The notes below the pieces were generated by a model. That model worked only from the letters and a program-made list of their open reading frames with translations, was not told where the DNA came from and searched no databases. 64,000 nt of DNA from an uncultured Pseudomonadota bacterium (GTDB lineage Bacteria > Pseudomonadota > Gammaproteobacteria > Steroidobacterales > Steroidobacteraceae), in assembly GCA_903832085.1 (NCBI GenBank), contig CAIKZZ010000012.1:20834-84833 (forward strand), in the 5' to 3' direction. Position 1 is the stretch's first letter, and each line of letters starts with the position of its first letter. Shown here one piece after another: positions 8,963-18,440 of this stretch. Made by a program: the position numbers and the translations under genes.

Positions 8963-11626
8963 ATGGCCGATACCCCTAAAACCGACGATTTCGACCCATT
9001 AGAGACGCAAGAGTGGCTGGAGTCGATTGATTCCGTCCTCAAGGCCTCTGGGTCGACCCGTGCTCACTTTTTGCTGGAGCGGCTGATTGACCATACGCGG
9101 CGCGCCGGTGCCTATTTACCATTTAAGCCCAATACCGCTTACGTCAATACGATTAGTCAGGCCCATGAGCGCCCTTATCCGGGTAACCGGGCAGTGGAGC
9201 GACGGCTTGAGGCCTATATCCGCTGGAATGCGATGGCCATGGTGGTGGCTGCCAACCGTCAAAGCACGGAGTACGGCGGCCACTTAGCGACTTATGCCTC
9301 CTCAGCGACGTTATACGAGATTGGTTTTAATCACTTTTGGCGGGCGGCTAACGCTGAGCATCCGGGTGATCTTGTGTTTGTGCAAGGTCACGCAAGTCCT
9401 GGCATTTATGCGCGCGCCTTTATGGAGGGGCGTTTAACTAGCGAGCAGCTGGCGTCTTTTCGTCAAGAGGTTGGTGGTGGTGGACTGTCGTCCTATCCAC
9501 ATCCGTGGTTGATGCCCGATTTTTGGCAGTTTCCGACCGTGTCTATGGGGCTAGGTCCCATGATGGCAATGTTCCAAGCGCGCTTTACTCGCTACCTTGA
9601 GAACCGTGGCGTGGTGCCGGTATCGGATCGCAAAATCTGGGCGTTTCTGGGCGATGGTGAAATGGATGAGCCTGAATCAATGGGCGCACTCACCATGCCA
9701 GTACGCGAGAAGCTCGATAATCTGGTGTTTGTCATTAATTGCAACTTGCAGCGCCTGGATGGGCCAGTACGTGGCAATGGCAAAATCATCCAGGAGCTCG
9801 AGGCCGCTTTTCTAGGTGCGGGTTGGAATGTCATCAAGGTCGTTTGGGGTTCACGCTGGGATCCGCTACTCGCGCGTGACCAAAAAGGGCTGTTGCGTCG
9901 CCTGATGGAAGAGTGTGTCGACGGCGAGTATCAGAATTTTAAGGCCAAGGGTGGCGCTTATACGCGCGAGCATTTTTTCGGCAAATACGCCGAGCTCAAA
10001 GAGCTTGTCGCTAACATGTCTGATGAGGAAATCTGGCGCCTCAATCGCGGCGGTCATGATTTCACCAAGGTGTGGAATGCGTACGCGGCCGCGATGACAA
10101 CCAAAGGGCAGCCTACGGTTATTTTGGCTAAAACTGTTAAGGGATTTGGACTCGGCAAGGCTGGCGAAGCGTTGAATCCTGCGCATCAGCAGAAGAAGCT
10201 TGATGACGAGGCGCTGCGTGCTTTTCGTGATCGCTTTAATGTGCCAGTGACCGATGAGGAGATCGCAAGTTTAACGTTTAAGCGCCCGGCCGCGGACAGC
10301 GATGAGATGCGCTATCTGCATGAGCAGCGTGCGCGCTTAGGCGGATTTTTACCAAAGCGTGCCATTGTGGCTAAGCCGCTCGTAGTGCCTGCGCTTAGCG
10401 CATTCGGTGCGGTGCTTGAATCCAGTGGTGATCGTGAGATCTCAACCACCATGGCGTTCGTGCGCATCCTCGGCATTTTACTGAAAGATAAGCAGATGGG
10501 ATCACATGTGGTGCCCATCGTGCCTGACGAGGCTCGTACCTTTGGCATGGAGGGGCTGTTTCGGCAAATCGGCATTTACTCGTCCGTGGGGCAACTGTAC
10601 ACGCCGCAGGATGCTGATCAATTGCTGTCATACCGCGAGGACCAGAAAGGTCAGATTCTGGAAGAGGGCATTAACGAGGCAGGTGCGATGTGCTCGTGGA
10701 TTGCGGCCGGCACTGCCTACGCGAACCACGGCACCTACATGGTGCCTTTCTATATTTACTACTCGATGTTCGGATTTCAGCGTGTCGGCGACTTTATGTG
10801 GGCTGCAGCCGATATGCGGGCGCGTGGGTTTCTTATGGGAGCGACAGCTGGTCGTACGACCTTGGCCGGTGAGGGCTTGCAGCATCAGGATGGCCACTCG
10901 CAGTTAGTGATGAGCGTCATTCCAAACTGCGTCGCGTACGATCCGTGTTTTGCTTATGAGTTGGCAGTCATTATTCAGGATGGCTTGCGCCGCATGTACG
11001 TTGAGGATGAGAGCGTCTATTACTATTTAACTGTGATGAACGAGAACTACCCGCAACCGGCGATGCCGGTGGGCGCGGAAGTGGGAATTATCAAAGGCAT
11101 GTACCGCTATTCGGCAGGCGCCTCTGGCTCTAAGCGCGTCAACTTGCTCGGTTCGGGAACGATTTTGCGCGAGTGCATTGCGGCCGCTACCTTGCTTAAA
11201 GACGATTTTGGCGTTGAGGCGGATATTTACAGCGTGACGAGTTTTTCAGAACTGCGCCGTGAAGCGCTCGCGGTGGAGCGTTACAACCGCTTGCATCCTG
11301 ATTTGCCGGCGGGCTCGAGTTTTATCTCCACAATGCTCAAAGATGCTGCGGGTCCATTTGTTGCAGCAACCGACTACGTTGCCACGGTGCCTGATCAGAT
11401 CCGTCAATGGATTCCAGGGCGTTATGTGGTGTTGGGGACTGATGGCTTTGGACGATCCGATGCGCGTAGCGCGCTACGGCGTCATTTTGAGGTGGATCGC
11501 TGGTATATCGCGGTCGCAGCGCTCAAAGCGTTGGCTGATGAAGGCGAGATTTCTGTGAGTATCGTAATGACTGCCATGCAGGCCTTTGGTATCGATGGCG
11601 ATAAACCAAATCCCGCAAAAGCTTAG
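8963..11626 (+). CDS. aceE: Pyruvate dehydrogenase E1 component (homodimeric)
   Basis: Thiamine-diphosphate-dependent decarboxylation of pyruvate and reductive acetylation of E2-bound lipoate. The 887-aa single chain equals the usual length of the homodimeric AceE type. The ThDP/Mg motif is 'LGDGEMDEPES' (about residues 228-238) followed by 'NCNLQRLDGPV'. 'RTFGMEGLFRQIGIYS' and 'QDGHSQL' are typical of the central and pyrimidine domains. It is the first gene of aceE-aceF-lpdA; aceF begins within about 15 bases of the stop. No strong Shine-Dalgarno sequence is seen before ATG 8963, but the N-terminus aligns with the family. Confidence 0.98.
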   Translation: MADTPKTDDFDPLETQEWLESIDSVLKASGSTRAHFLLERLIDHTRRAGAYLPFKPNTAYVNTISQAHERPYPGNRAVERRLEAYIRWNAMAMVVAANRQSTEYGGHLATYASSATLYEIGFNHFWRAANAEHPGDLVFVQGHASPGIYARAFMEGRLTSEQLASFRQEVGGGGLSSYPHPWLMPDFWQFPTVSMGLGPMMAMFQARFTRYLENRGVVPVSDRKIWAFLGDGEMDEPESMGALTMPVREKLDNLVFVINCNLQRLDGPVRGNGKIIQELEAAFLGAGWNVIKVVWGSRWDPLLARDQKGLLRRLMEECVDGEYQNFKAKGGAYTREHFFGKYAELKELVANMSDEEIWRLNRGGHDFTKVWNAYAAAMTTKGQPTVILAKTVKGFGLGKAGEALNPAHQQKKLDDEALRAFRDRFNVPVTDEEIASLTFKRPAADSDEMRYLHEQRARLGGFLPKRAIVAKPLVVPALSAFGAVLESSGDREISTTMAFVRILGILLKDKQMGSHVVPIVPDEARTFGMEGLFRQIGIYSSVGQLYTPQDADQLLSYREDQKGQILEEGINEAGAMCSWIAAGTAYANHGTYMVPFYIYYSMFGFQRVGDFMWAAADMRARGFLMGATAGRTTLAGEGLQHQDGHSQLVMSVIPNCVAYDPCFAYELAVIIQDGLRRMYVEDESVYYYLTVMNENYPQPAMPVGAEVGIIKGMYRYSAGASGSKRVNLLGSGTILRECIAAATLLKDDFGVEADIYSVTSFSELRREALAVERYNRLHPDLPAGSSFISTMLKDAAGPFVAATDYVATVPDQIRQWIPGRYVVLGTDGFGRSDARSALRRHFEVDRWYIAVAALKALADEGEISVSIVMTAMQAFGIDGDKPNPAKA

Positions 11627-11641
11627 GGGTTGTCTTTGGCA

Positions 11642-12955
11642 ATGCGTGTACTTGTTCCGGATCTAGGTGACTTTAACGACGTTGAGGTCATCGAGGTGTT
11701 GGTGCAGCCCGGTGATACTGTGGCTCTGGACACGCCGTTACTCACCTTAGAAACTGAAAAAGCCACGATGGACGTACCATCGACTGTGGCAGGTCGCGTG
11801 ACAGCAGTGCTCGTCAAAAAAGGCGACCATGTGTCGAGTGGAACGGCGGTCATCGAAATCGATGCCGATCCATCTGCCTTACAAAACGCTACCGCAAAGG
11901 CTGCGCCTCAGCCCCTGCCGGCCACCCCCGCCTTGAGCGCTGCACCGATGCCACTCGTTGCGCCTGTGGTACAGGCAGAGCCGGTCGTTGCTCGGCCTAC
12001 CACTCACGATGGGGTTTTGCCATTAGCAACTCTGGCGTTTGATGTGGGCAATTCACGGGCGCACGCGAGTCCCTCGGTGCGATTGCTCGCCCGTGAGCTT
12101 GGCGTAGATCTTTCGCGGGTCGTCGGCACTGGTCTGAAAGGACGCGTGCTACATACTGATGTGAAGGCCTGGGTCAAACAGGCTCTTATGCATCCGACAC
12201 CTACTGCATCACCATTGCCGTCTGTACCGCTCGTTGATTTTTCGAAATTTGGTTCGGTCAGCGCCGTGCCGTTATCGCGAGTGCAGAAGATTTCCGGAGC
12301 GCGCTTGCATGCGAGCTGGGTGAATGTACCCCATGTCACGCAGTTTGATGAAGCCGATATCACTGCAATGGATGCGGCACGTCAGGCATTAAAAGAGCAA
12401 GCGGCAGCGGCGGGCGTCAAGTTAACGCCGCTGGCTTTTATCTTGCGCGCCTGCGTACAGGTGCTTGCGCAATATCCACGCTTTAATGCGTCGCTTGATG
12501 CGTCAGGTGAGAACCTAGTTCTTAAGAACTATTTGCATCTAGGCTTTGCGGCGGATACGCCCAATGGGCTTATGGTGCCTGTCGTACGTGATGCCAATAG
12601 CAAGGGGCTTTTTTCTTTGGCGCGTGATTTGGCTGCGCTTGCGTTAAAAGCTCGTGACGGCAAGCTGAGCGCCGCTGAGATGCAAGGCGGTAGTTTTACT
12701 GTGTCGAGTCTTGGTGGTATCGGCGGTACGGCGTTTACGCCCATTATTAATGCTCCTGAAGTGGCAATACTTGGCGTGTCGCGCGCGAGCTTAAAGCCGA
12801 CATACGTCGAGGGTAAACTGGTGCCCCGTCTGCTGCTACCACTGTCGCTGTCATACGATCATCGCGTGATTGATGGAGCGCAAGCTGCTCGATTTACAAC
12901 GGCGCTCGTCGCTGCGCTTGGCAATGTTGAGTCGTTGACCGGAGACTTGTCGTGA
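11642..12955 (+). CDS. aceF: Pyruvate dehydrogenase E2, dihydrolipoyllysine acetyltransferase
   Basis: Core of the pyruvate dehydrogenase complex, transferring acetyl from lipoyl-lysine to CoA. There is a single N-terminal lipoyl domain (about 1-75, lysine in 'ETEKATMDVPS'), an Ala/Pro linker, a peripheral-subunit-binding domain ('ASPSVRLLARELGVD...GLKGRVL') and a catalytic domain ending with the HxxxDG motif in 'YDHRVIDG'. E. coli AceF has three lipoyl domains; this one has one. The start is ambiguous among TTG 11630, TTG 11636 and ATG 11642. The AGGGG at 11625-11629 and the family N-terminus favour ATG 11642 or TTG 11636. The stop overlaps the GTG of lpdA. Confidence 0.95.
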   Translation: MRVLVPDLGDFNDVEVIEVLVQPGDTVALDTPLLTLETEKATMDVPSTVAGRVTAVLVKKGDHVSSGTAVIEIDADPSALQNATAKAAPQPLPATPALSAAPMPLVAPVVQAEPVVARPTTHDGVLPLATLAFDVGNSRAHASPSVRLLARELGVDLSRVVGTGLKGRVLHTDVKAWVKQALMHPTPTASPLPSVPLVDFSKFGSVSAVPLSRVQKISGARLHASWVNVPHVTQFDEADITAMDAARQALKEQAAAAGVKLTPLAFILRACVQVLAQYPRFNASLDASGENLVLKNYLHLGFAADTPNGLMVPVVRDANSKGLFSLARDLAALALKARDGKLSAAEMQGGSFTVSSLGGIGGTAFTPIINAPEVAILGVSRASLKPTYVEGKLVPRLLLPLSLSYDHRVIDGAQAARFTTALVAALGNVESLTGDLS

Positions 12956-14688
12956 GTGAGGCAAGGGCCGCCCCTGTCGAGGTGCGTGTGCCGGCGCTCG
13001 GTGAGTTTCACGATGTGCCGATTATTGAGATCTTAGTGAACGTTGGGCAGCGTATTGAAGCTGGTGAGTCACTGGTGATTCTTGAGAGTGATAAGGCGAC
13101 TTTGGACGTGCCAGCGCCACTTGGTGGGAGCGTTGAGCGTATTGCGGTTGCGGTGGGTGGTCGGGTAAGCGAGGGCACGCTGTTGCTCACGATGCAGCCA
13201 GATCCTGCTGTCGCGGTTGTGGAGGCGCCGCAGATTCCGTTGCGCCAAACGACCCTGAGCCCAACGGCGCCACAGCCGTCGGCCGATGCGGACTATCAGT
13301 TGGTGGTTGTGGGCGGTGGACCTGGGGGTTATACCGCCGCATTTCGTGCGGCGGATCTTGGCTTGAAGGTGGCACTCATTGAACGGGGGCCCACGCTTGG
13401 AGGCGTGTGTCTGAATGTCGGTTGTATTCCGTCCAAGGCATTGCTCCATGCCGCAAAAGTCATAGACGATGCAAGCTCCATGGTGGATGCCGGTATTAGT
13501 TTTGGTCCGCCAAAGATCAATCTAGGGCGCTTGGCGCAATGGAAGAGCGGCGTGGTCTCACGTCTGACCGGTGGGCTCGCACAGTTGGCTAAACGGCGTC
13601 GGGTTGATGTGCTGACGGGTGATGCGACTTTTCTATCTTCGCATCGGCTCAAGGTCACTCATGCCAGTGGCTCGACGGTTGTGGCGTTTGCCCAGTGTAT
13701 TTTAGCGGTAGGTTCAGATCCGGTGCGTCTAGCAGCTCTTGGTGATGATCCGCGCATCATGGATTCAACGGCCGCACTTGAGTTGGCAGATGTTCCGCTG
13801 CGCTTGCTGGTGGTGGGCGGCGGCATCATTGGCCTTGAAATGGCATGCGTTTACAGCGCGCTGGGGTCGCAGGTCACGGTGGTTGAGTTGTCGCCATCCT
13901 TGATGCCAGGCTGTGATGCAGATCTGGTGCGCCCGCTAGAGAAGCGCTTAACTAGTCACTATGACGCCATACACCTAGGCGTCGCTGTAGCAAGTCTGGA
14001 GGCGCGTCCATCGGGCTTAACCGTTACGTTTACCGGCAAAAATGCACCTGAGCCCACCGAGTTCGACAAAGTGTTAGTTGCAGTTGGACGCCGGCCGAAT
14101 GGACATCTGCTGAATGCTGAGGCGGTGCAGGTGGAGGTCGATGCGCGCGGATTTATTCCTGTTGATCGGCAAATGCGTACGAGTATGACGCATATATTCG
14201 CGATTGGTGATGTGACGGGGCAGCCGATGTTGGCGCACAAGGCCAGTCACCAAGGCAAGGTGGCAGCAGAGGTCGCAGCTGGGCTCAAACGAGGTTTTGA
14301 TGCGCGAGTGATTCCGTCGGTCGCGTATACCGACCCTGAGATCGCATGGGTTGGGCTGACTGAGACGGAGGCTGCTGCGCAAGGCATAGCGATTGGTAAA
14401 GGGGTATTTCCGTGGATGGCATCGGGGCGCTCTCTGGCGCTGAATCGCGAGGAGGGTTTTACCAAGCTGCTATTCGATCCCATCAGTCATCGCATACTTG
14501 GTGCCGGCATTGTTGGCACTAATGCAGGTGATTTGATTGCAGAACTTGTTCTTGCGATCGAGATGGGTGCGGATGCTACTGATATTTCGTTGACCATACA
14601 TCCGCATCCAACGTTATCGGAAACCGTTGGGCTAGCTGCCGAAAGCTTTGAGGGCACGCTCACTGACTTGTACGTCCCCAAGAAATGA
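12952..14688 (+). CDS. lpdA: Dihydrolipoyl dehydrogenase E3 with N-terminal lipoyl domain
   Basis: FAD flavoprotein that reoxidizes dihydrolipoamide with NAD+. The protein is 578 aa, about 100 longer than E. coli Lpd, because residues 5-85 form a lipoyl domain (lysine in 'ESDKATLDVPAP') joined by a Pro/Ala linker. The E3 part has the FAD-binding 'VVVGGGPGGYTAA', the redox disulfide 'GVCLNVGCIPSK', the NAD-binding 'VVGGGIIGLEMA' and the C-terminal catalytic 'HPHPTLSE'. This fused E3 form is known from Xanthomonads, Neisseria and relatives. It starts with GTG overlapping aceF by four bases, as the third gene of the operon. Confidence 0.97.
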   Translation: MSEARAAPVEVRVPALGEFHDVPIIEILVNVGQRIEAGESLVILESDKATLDVPAPLGGSVERIAVAVGGRVSEGTLLLTMQPDPAVAVVEAPQIPLRQTTLSPTAPQPSADADYQLVVVGGGPGGYTAAFRAADLGLKVALIERGPTLGGVCLNVGCIPSKALLHAAKVIDDASSMVDAGISFGPPKINLGRLAQWKSGVVSRLTGGLAQLAKRRRVDVLTGDATFLSSHRLKVTHASGSTVVAFAQCILAVGSDPVRLAALGDDPRIMDSTAALELADVPLRLLVVGGGIIGLEMACVYSALGSQVTVVELSPSLMPGCDADLVRPLEKRLTSHYDAIHLGVAVASLEARPSGLTVTFTGKNAPEPTEFDKVLVAVGRRPNGHLLNAEAVQVEVDARGFIPVDRQMRTSMTHIFAIGDVTGQPMLAHKASHQGKVAAEVAAGLKRGFDARVIPSVAYTDPEIAWVGLTETEAAAQGIAIGKGVFPWMASGRSLALNREEGFTKLLFDPISHRILGAGIVGTNAGDLIAELVLAIEMGADATDISLTIHPHPTLSETVGLAAESFEGTLTDLYVPKK

Positions 14689-14691
14689 GCA

Positions 14692-16074
14692 TCAGCGTTT
14701 TGAGTTGATCGCCTGTGTGGTGATGCGTGGAATACTGAGAGTGATTTTCAGTCCCGGCGCGGCATCAGACATTTCCAGTGCGGCGTGATGTAAGCGCGCC
14801 ACCGCAGCGACTAGTGACAACCCTAATCCCGAGCCTGGGAGTCCCGAACTTCCCGGCAATCGTCCAAAACGCTGCGTTGCGAGCTGCCGTTGTTCAGCGG
14901 GTATGCCGGGACCTGCGTCAGCGACAGTCACGATGGCCTCACTGTCGGTGCCAATCAGTTGCACGATGATCGGGGCATTCGGCGCATACTTGATGGCATT
15001 ATCAAGCAAGTTTGCGAATGCCTGAGTGAGTAATTGGCGGTGTCCGCGTACCGTGAGTTGGGGCTCTATCGATATGGTCAGTGCGTGTGATTCTGCTGCG
15101 GGTTGATAGAACTCGACGATTTCTGCAACGAGCCGACTGAGGTCGACCTCCTCCAATGGAGCAGTACCTGATTCGGCAAGGGCAATGCGCAATAGGCCCT
15201 GCAGGGTAGTGCCCAGCCGGTCAATTTCCAGCAAGACTGTATCGCAAGCGACCCGCATGGCGGGTTCGCCAGCGATATGCTGCGCGGCTTGAGCCGCGCC
15301 GCGGATGCGATTCAAGTGCCCTCGTAAGTCGTGCGCCGTGCTGTCTAGTACCGTGCGCATAGTGGATGTGAGGGATTCGATGCGTGTGAGTAGTTCATTA
15401 AAGCGTGATACGAGTCCATCGATCTCGTCGCCACTACCGGTGAGTGGTAGTCGCTCGCTTAGCGTGCCTTCGGTAATGTGGGCAGCATTGTTGCTGATGG
15501 CGCGCGCAGCGCGCGCAATGCGCCGGCCGAGCCACCACCCCGCGAAGAGGCCAAAGAGTAATGCAGCGCCGACTGCCCAACCAATGCTTCGTAGCATCAC
15601 CGCCCGAAAGGCTTGACGATCCTGAACATCATGGCCTACCAGCAGTTTAAAGCCGTCGCCTAGGTCAAGAATTTGAGCGCGGATCTGGCGGGCAGCGGTT
15701 TCATCGCCATGAGTGAGCGCGACCTCAAACTCGACCCAACCATCGTGCTGTACAACGAGATCCGGCAGAATCACGACATTACCTGCGAGAAAGTCACCGC
15801 GCGGTCCGCGCAGTTCATAGACTGCGCCACGCACCCAAGGATCCTCGGCACGATCGGCGATAGCAGATATAAACGTGTCAGGATCATGGTCATGAAAGTC
15901 GGCCTTAAGGCTTTGTGCCTCCAGCATGATCAACTGATCACTTTCGGTCGCAAGCAAGCGTGCGGTTGCAAGATACACGCCGCTCAAAATAGCTACCATC
16001 GTGATGGCTAGAGCGAGTGCTTGCAGAAAAGCGAGTCTAGCGATCGATGAGCGAGCAATGCTGAAAATGGCCAC
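14692..16074 (-). CDS. Two-component sensor histidine kinase
   Basis: Membrane histidine kinase of 460 aa. TM1 lies at about 15-40 and TM2 at about 160-182, enclosing a periplasmic sensor region of about 120 residues. A HAMP linker (about 183-235) is followed by the phospho-acceptor helix with H248 in 'STAHDLRGHLNRIRG', then the ATPase domain with 'NLLDNAIKYAP', 'DAGPGIP' and 'GSGLGLSLV'. The H-box has GH where most kinases have TP, an unusual substitution next to the phospho-histidine. It lies three bases after the response regulator gene on the same strand. The signal is unknown. Confidence 0.92.
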   Translation of the reverse strand: MAIFSIARSSIARLAFLQALALAITMVAILSGVYLATARLLATESDQLIMLEAQSLKADFHDHDPDTFISAIADRAEDPWVRGAVYELRGPRGDFLAGNVVILPDLVVQHDGWVEFEVALTHGDETAARQIRAQILDLGDGFKLLVGHDVQDRQAFRAVMLRSIGWAVGAALLFGLFAGWWLGRRIARAARAISNNAAHITEGTLSERLPLTGSGDEIDGLVSRFNELLTRIESLTSTMRTVLDSTAHDLRGHLNRIRGAAQAAQHIAGEPAMRVACDTVLLEIDRLGTTLQGLLRIALAESGTAPLEEVDLSRLVAEIVEFYQPAAESHALTISIEPQLTVRGHRQLLTQAFANLLDNAIKYAPNAPIIVQLIGTDSEAIVTVADAGPGIPAEQRQLATQRFGRLPGSSGLPGSGLGLSLVAAVARLHHAALEMSDAAPGLKITLSIPRITTQAINSKR

Positions 16075-16077
16075 GGC

Positions 16078-16755
16078 TTAAGGATCTTCGGTCAGCGTAT
16101 AGCCTGCGCCGCGCACGGTGTGCAGCAGTTGCCGTTCGTGTCCCTTGTCAATCGCTTGTCGTAGGCGGCTGATGTGTACGTCGATGACGTTGGTTTTTGG
16201 ATCAAAATGGTAGTCCCAAACGCCCTCAAGAATCATAGATCGCGTTACCACCTGCGCGGTGTGGCGCATGAGGAACTCCAGTAGCTGGAACTCACGCGTT
16301 GTCAGATCAATCTTTCGGCCGGCACGCATCACTTTACGGGCACGCGTATCCAGCTCCAAGTCAAACACGGTGAGTTTTGCAACCGGCCCTACATCGGCGC
16401 GGCGGCGCGCAAGAGCGTCTAGACGTGCGACGAGTTCTGCAAGGTGATAGGGCTTGACCAGGTAATCATCACCACCCGCCCGTAGGCCTTGAATTCTTTC
16501 GTCGACCTCGTCGAGGGCGCTCAAAATCAGAATGGGTAGAGTGCTGCCGGCCGCACGTAGGCGTCTGACCACTTCGAGGCCATCAAGTTGCGGCAGCATG
16601 CGGTCCAGTATCAGGATGTCATGAGTGCCGGTTGCCGCAGCTTTTAGGCCGCTTTCGCCATCAAAAGCCTGCTCGACGCTATGGCCAAGCTCGGTCAGGC
16701 CTTTAGCCAGGTAATCGCCGGCGCGGCGGTCATCCTCAACGAGCAGTATTTTCAT
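16078..16755 (-). CDS. OmpR/PhoB-family response regulator
   Basis: DNA-binding response regulator of 225 aa paired with the kinase immediately downstream. The receiver domain (1-115) has acidic residues 'EDD' at 8-10, the phospho-acceptor aspartate in 'ILDRMLPQLDG' and the lysine in 'DDYLVKPY'. A winged-helix domain (about 128-222) carries 'LTTREFQLLEFL' and 'VIDVHISRLRQAID'. Start is at ATG 16755 because GGAGAGGG lies just upstream of it; an in-frame start at 16776 would lie before this Shine-Dalgarno sequence. The upstream region is shared with the divergent small secreted protein gene, so autoregulation from there is possible. Confidence 0.94.
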   Translation of the reverse strand: MKILLVEDDRRAGDYLAKGLTELGHSVEQAFDGESGLKAAATGTHDILILDRMLPQLDGLEVVRRLRAAGSTLPILILSALDEVDERIQGLRAGGDDYLVKPYHLAELVARLDALARRRADVGPVAKLTVFDLELDTRARKVMRAGRKIDLTTREFQLLEFLMRHTAQVVTRSMILEGVWDYHFDPKTNVIDVHISRLRQAIDKGHERQLLHTVRGAGYTLTEDP

Positions 16756-16884
16756 GTTGCCCTCTCCAGAACCCAAGGATACGGGAAGTTGTACCCGATT
16801 AACCTAGCAACCTTAAGGAGTCTTAACGCTCCAAAGGCGCTTGTAGGCTCAAACTCAGGCTACTCTTCTGTTGTGGATACACAA

Positions 16885-17217
16885 ATGCCGAGCCGCCCCG
16901 TTGCCGCTATGAGTTGCCTGCTAGGCTTGCTGCTAGGCATGGTGACAGGCGTCCCTGCGATTGCCTCCCAGAGCGCAGCCAAGGCCAGTGCTGCCACTCC
17001 GAGAGATTGTCAAAGTCTGTTGCATCAATTTGATGTTGCCGTGGCAACCAAGCGCGATCCGGTGAAGGTCGCGGCAGCCCGCAAGAACCGTGATTTAGCC
17101 AGCACCGAATGCCAGCGCGGCAATTACGTCGAGGGCGTACGTGGGCTACGTAAGGCGTTGCACGAGATCGGCGTGAAGCCCGTCAAGGTGGTCCAATCCC
17201 GTAGCGCGATGCCCTGA
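16885..17217 (+). CDS. Small secreted protein of unknown function
   Basis: Not recognised. With ATG 16885 the product is 110 aa: a signal peptide (hydrophobic 'CLLGLLLGMVTGVPAIAS', likely cleavage near residue 26-30) and a helical, basic mature part with two cysteines that could pair. An in-frame GTG at 16873 is an alternative start. It is divergent from the two-component system, which suggests possible regulation by it or a periplasmic accessory role; this is inference. The coding frame extends farther upstream, overlapping the response regulator on the other strand, but that part looks non-coding. Confidence 0.6.
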   Translation: MPSRPVAAMSCLLGLLLGMVTGVPAIASQSAAKASAATPRDCQSLLHQFDVAVATKRDPVKVAAARKNRDLASTECQRGNYVEGVRGLRKALHEIGVKPVKVVQSRSAMP

Positions 17218-17235
17218 CCGGCAGCGCTCGTGCGA

Positions 17236-17880
17236 TTAGGCCAAGGGCGGAGGGGTCTTTGGTCGAAAGCCGCACTCAAGGCGCACAGCGCACCTCCAGC
17301 ACTCCGGGCGACGCGCCTTGCAGGTGTACCTGCCGAGTAAAATAAGCCAATGATGGGCATGGAGACGAAATTTGGCTGGCACTGCCTTTAGGAGCGCGTG
17401 CTCTACAGCCAGGACGTTGCGGCCAGTGGCCAGCCCCGTGCGGTTGCTGACCCGAAAAATATGTGTGTCCACGGCGATCGTCGGTTCACCAAAGGCACAG
17501 TTCAGCACGACATTGGCTGTTTTGCGACCGACGCCCGGTAGGCTCTCTAGAGCTTCACGCGTTGTTGGAATGGCACCTTGGTGTAGGGCCAGCAGCTGCT
17601 GGCATGTGCTGATAATGTTTTTGGCTTTCGTGTTGTAAAGCCCGATCGTTTTTATGTAGGGCTTTAATCCACTCACGCCGAGTGCTAGTAGTGTTTGTGG
17701 AGTATTGGCGATTTGAAATAATCGCACCGTCGCGGCATTCACGCTTTTGTCGGTCGCTTGTGCCGACAAAATCACTGCAATTAACAGCTCAAATGGTGTC
17801 GTCCATAGCAGTTCTGTTTGTGGGTGAGGATCGGCCTTCGCTAGATGCTGAAAGAACGCCATACGCTTCGCGGGGCTCAC
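17236..17880 (-). CDS. nth: Endonuclease III (DNA glycosylase/AP lyase)
   Basis: Removes oxidized pyrimidines and cleaves abasic sites in base-excision repair. The 214-aa length is as in E. coli Nth. The helix-hairpin-helix '[13 protein letters not shown]' carries the catalytic lysine, followed by the catalytic aspartate in '[12 protein letters not shown]'. The C-terminal [4Fe-4S] cysteines follow C-x6-C-x2-C-x5-C in '[19 protein letters not shown]'. The start overlaps the rsxB stop by ATGA. The rsxB-nth pairing is conserved in many Gammaproteobacteria. Confidence 0.97.
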   Translation of the reverse strand: MSPAKRMAFFQHLAKADPHPQTELLWTTPFELLIAVILSAQATDKSVNAATVRLFQIANTPQTLLALGVSGLKPYIKTIGLYNTKAKNIISTCQQLLALHQGAIPTTREALESLPGVGRKTANVVLNCAFGEPTIAVDTHIFRVSNRTGLATGRNVLAVEHALLKAVPAKFRLHAHHWLILLGRYTCKARRPECWRCAVRLECGFRPKTPPPLA

Positions 17881-18437
17881 GGCGTGTGATCCTGCGTGGG
17901 TGTGCGTGCACGCAGCCGCGCTGCGCGCTCGGCAGCCCGAGCGCTAGAGCGGTTCTGGTGCGCTGTGTAAAGCACACGATAAGTGTGCGCATTCGCTCGA
18001 ATTTCGGCTAAGGCCAGCGGTGTGTCCTGAAGGGGCACAAGTGTGATGCAGTCAACGGGGCACGGTGGCAAGCACAGTTCGCAGCCAGAGCATTGGGAGG
18101 CGATCACCGTGTGCAGCTGGCGCCGCGCGCCCACAATGGCATCAACGGGGCAGGCCGGCAGGCACTTCGCGCAACCAATACAGACACTCTCATCGATGAG
18201 GGCTACCCGTGGTGGCCCTTCAGTGCCGTGACTGGGGTTGACAGGTTTTGCTATGCGCCCGAGTAGCGCTGCAAGCTCTGCGGCGGTAGCGGCGCCGCCA
18301 GGCGGACATTGGTCGATGTCTGCCTCGCTGGCAGCCAGTGCCTCAGCATAGGGCTTACAACCACTGTAGCCGCATCGCGTGCACTGCGTCTGCGGCAGAC
18401 AGGCGTCAATCTGCTCAGCGAGCGTCGGACCCATCAA
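17877..18437 (-). CDS. rsxB: RsxB/RnfB-like ferredoxin lacking the membrane anchor
   Basis: Iron-sulfur protein of 186 aa. An N-terminal Fe-S module with '[18 protein letters not shown]' (DUF4 type) is followed by two [4Fe-4S] ferredoxin motifs, '[16 protein letters not shown]' and '[16 protein letters not shown]'. Canonical RsxB/RnfB begins with a transmembrane helix and works in the six-subunit Rsx/Rnf complex. Here the helix is missing and no rsxA, C, D, G or E is adjacent, so it is probably a soluble electron carrier. The ATGA overlap with nth suggests co-expression and perhaps electron supply to the Fe-S repair enzyme, which is speculation. Confidence 0.88.
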   Translation of the reverse strand: MMGPTLAEQIDACLPQTQCTRCGYSGCKPYAEALAASEADIDQCPPGGAATAAELAALLGRIAKPVNPSHGTEGPPRVALIDESVCIGCAKCLPACPVDAIVGARRQLHTVIASQCSGCELCLPPCPVDCITLVPLQDTPLALAEIRANAHTYRVLYTAHQNRSSARAAERAARLRARTPTQDHTP

Positions 18438-18440
18438 AGC

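Noticed and set aside
16681..16884. Upstream extension of the small secreted protein frame over the response regulator gene
   Set aside because: It would bury the signal peptide inside the protein and is antisense to a clear coding region.
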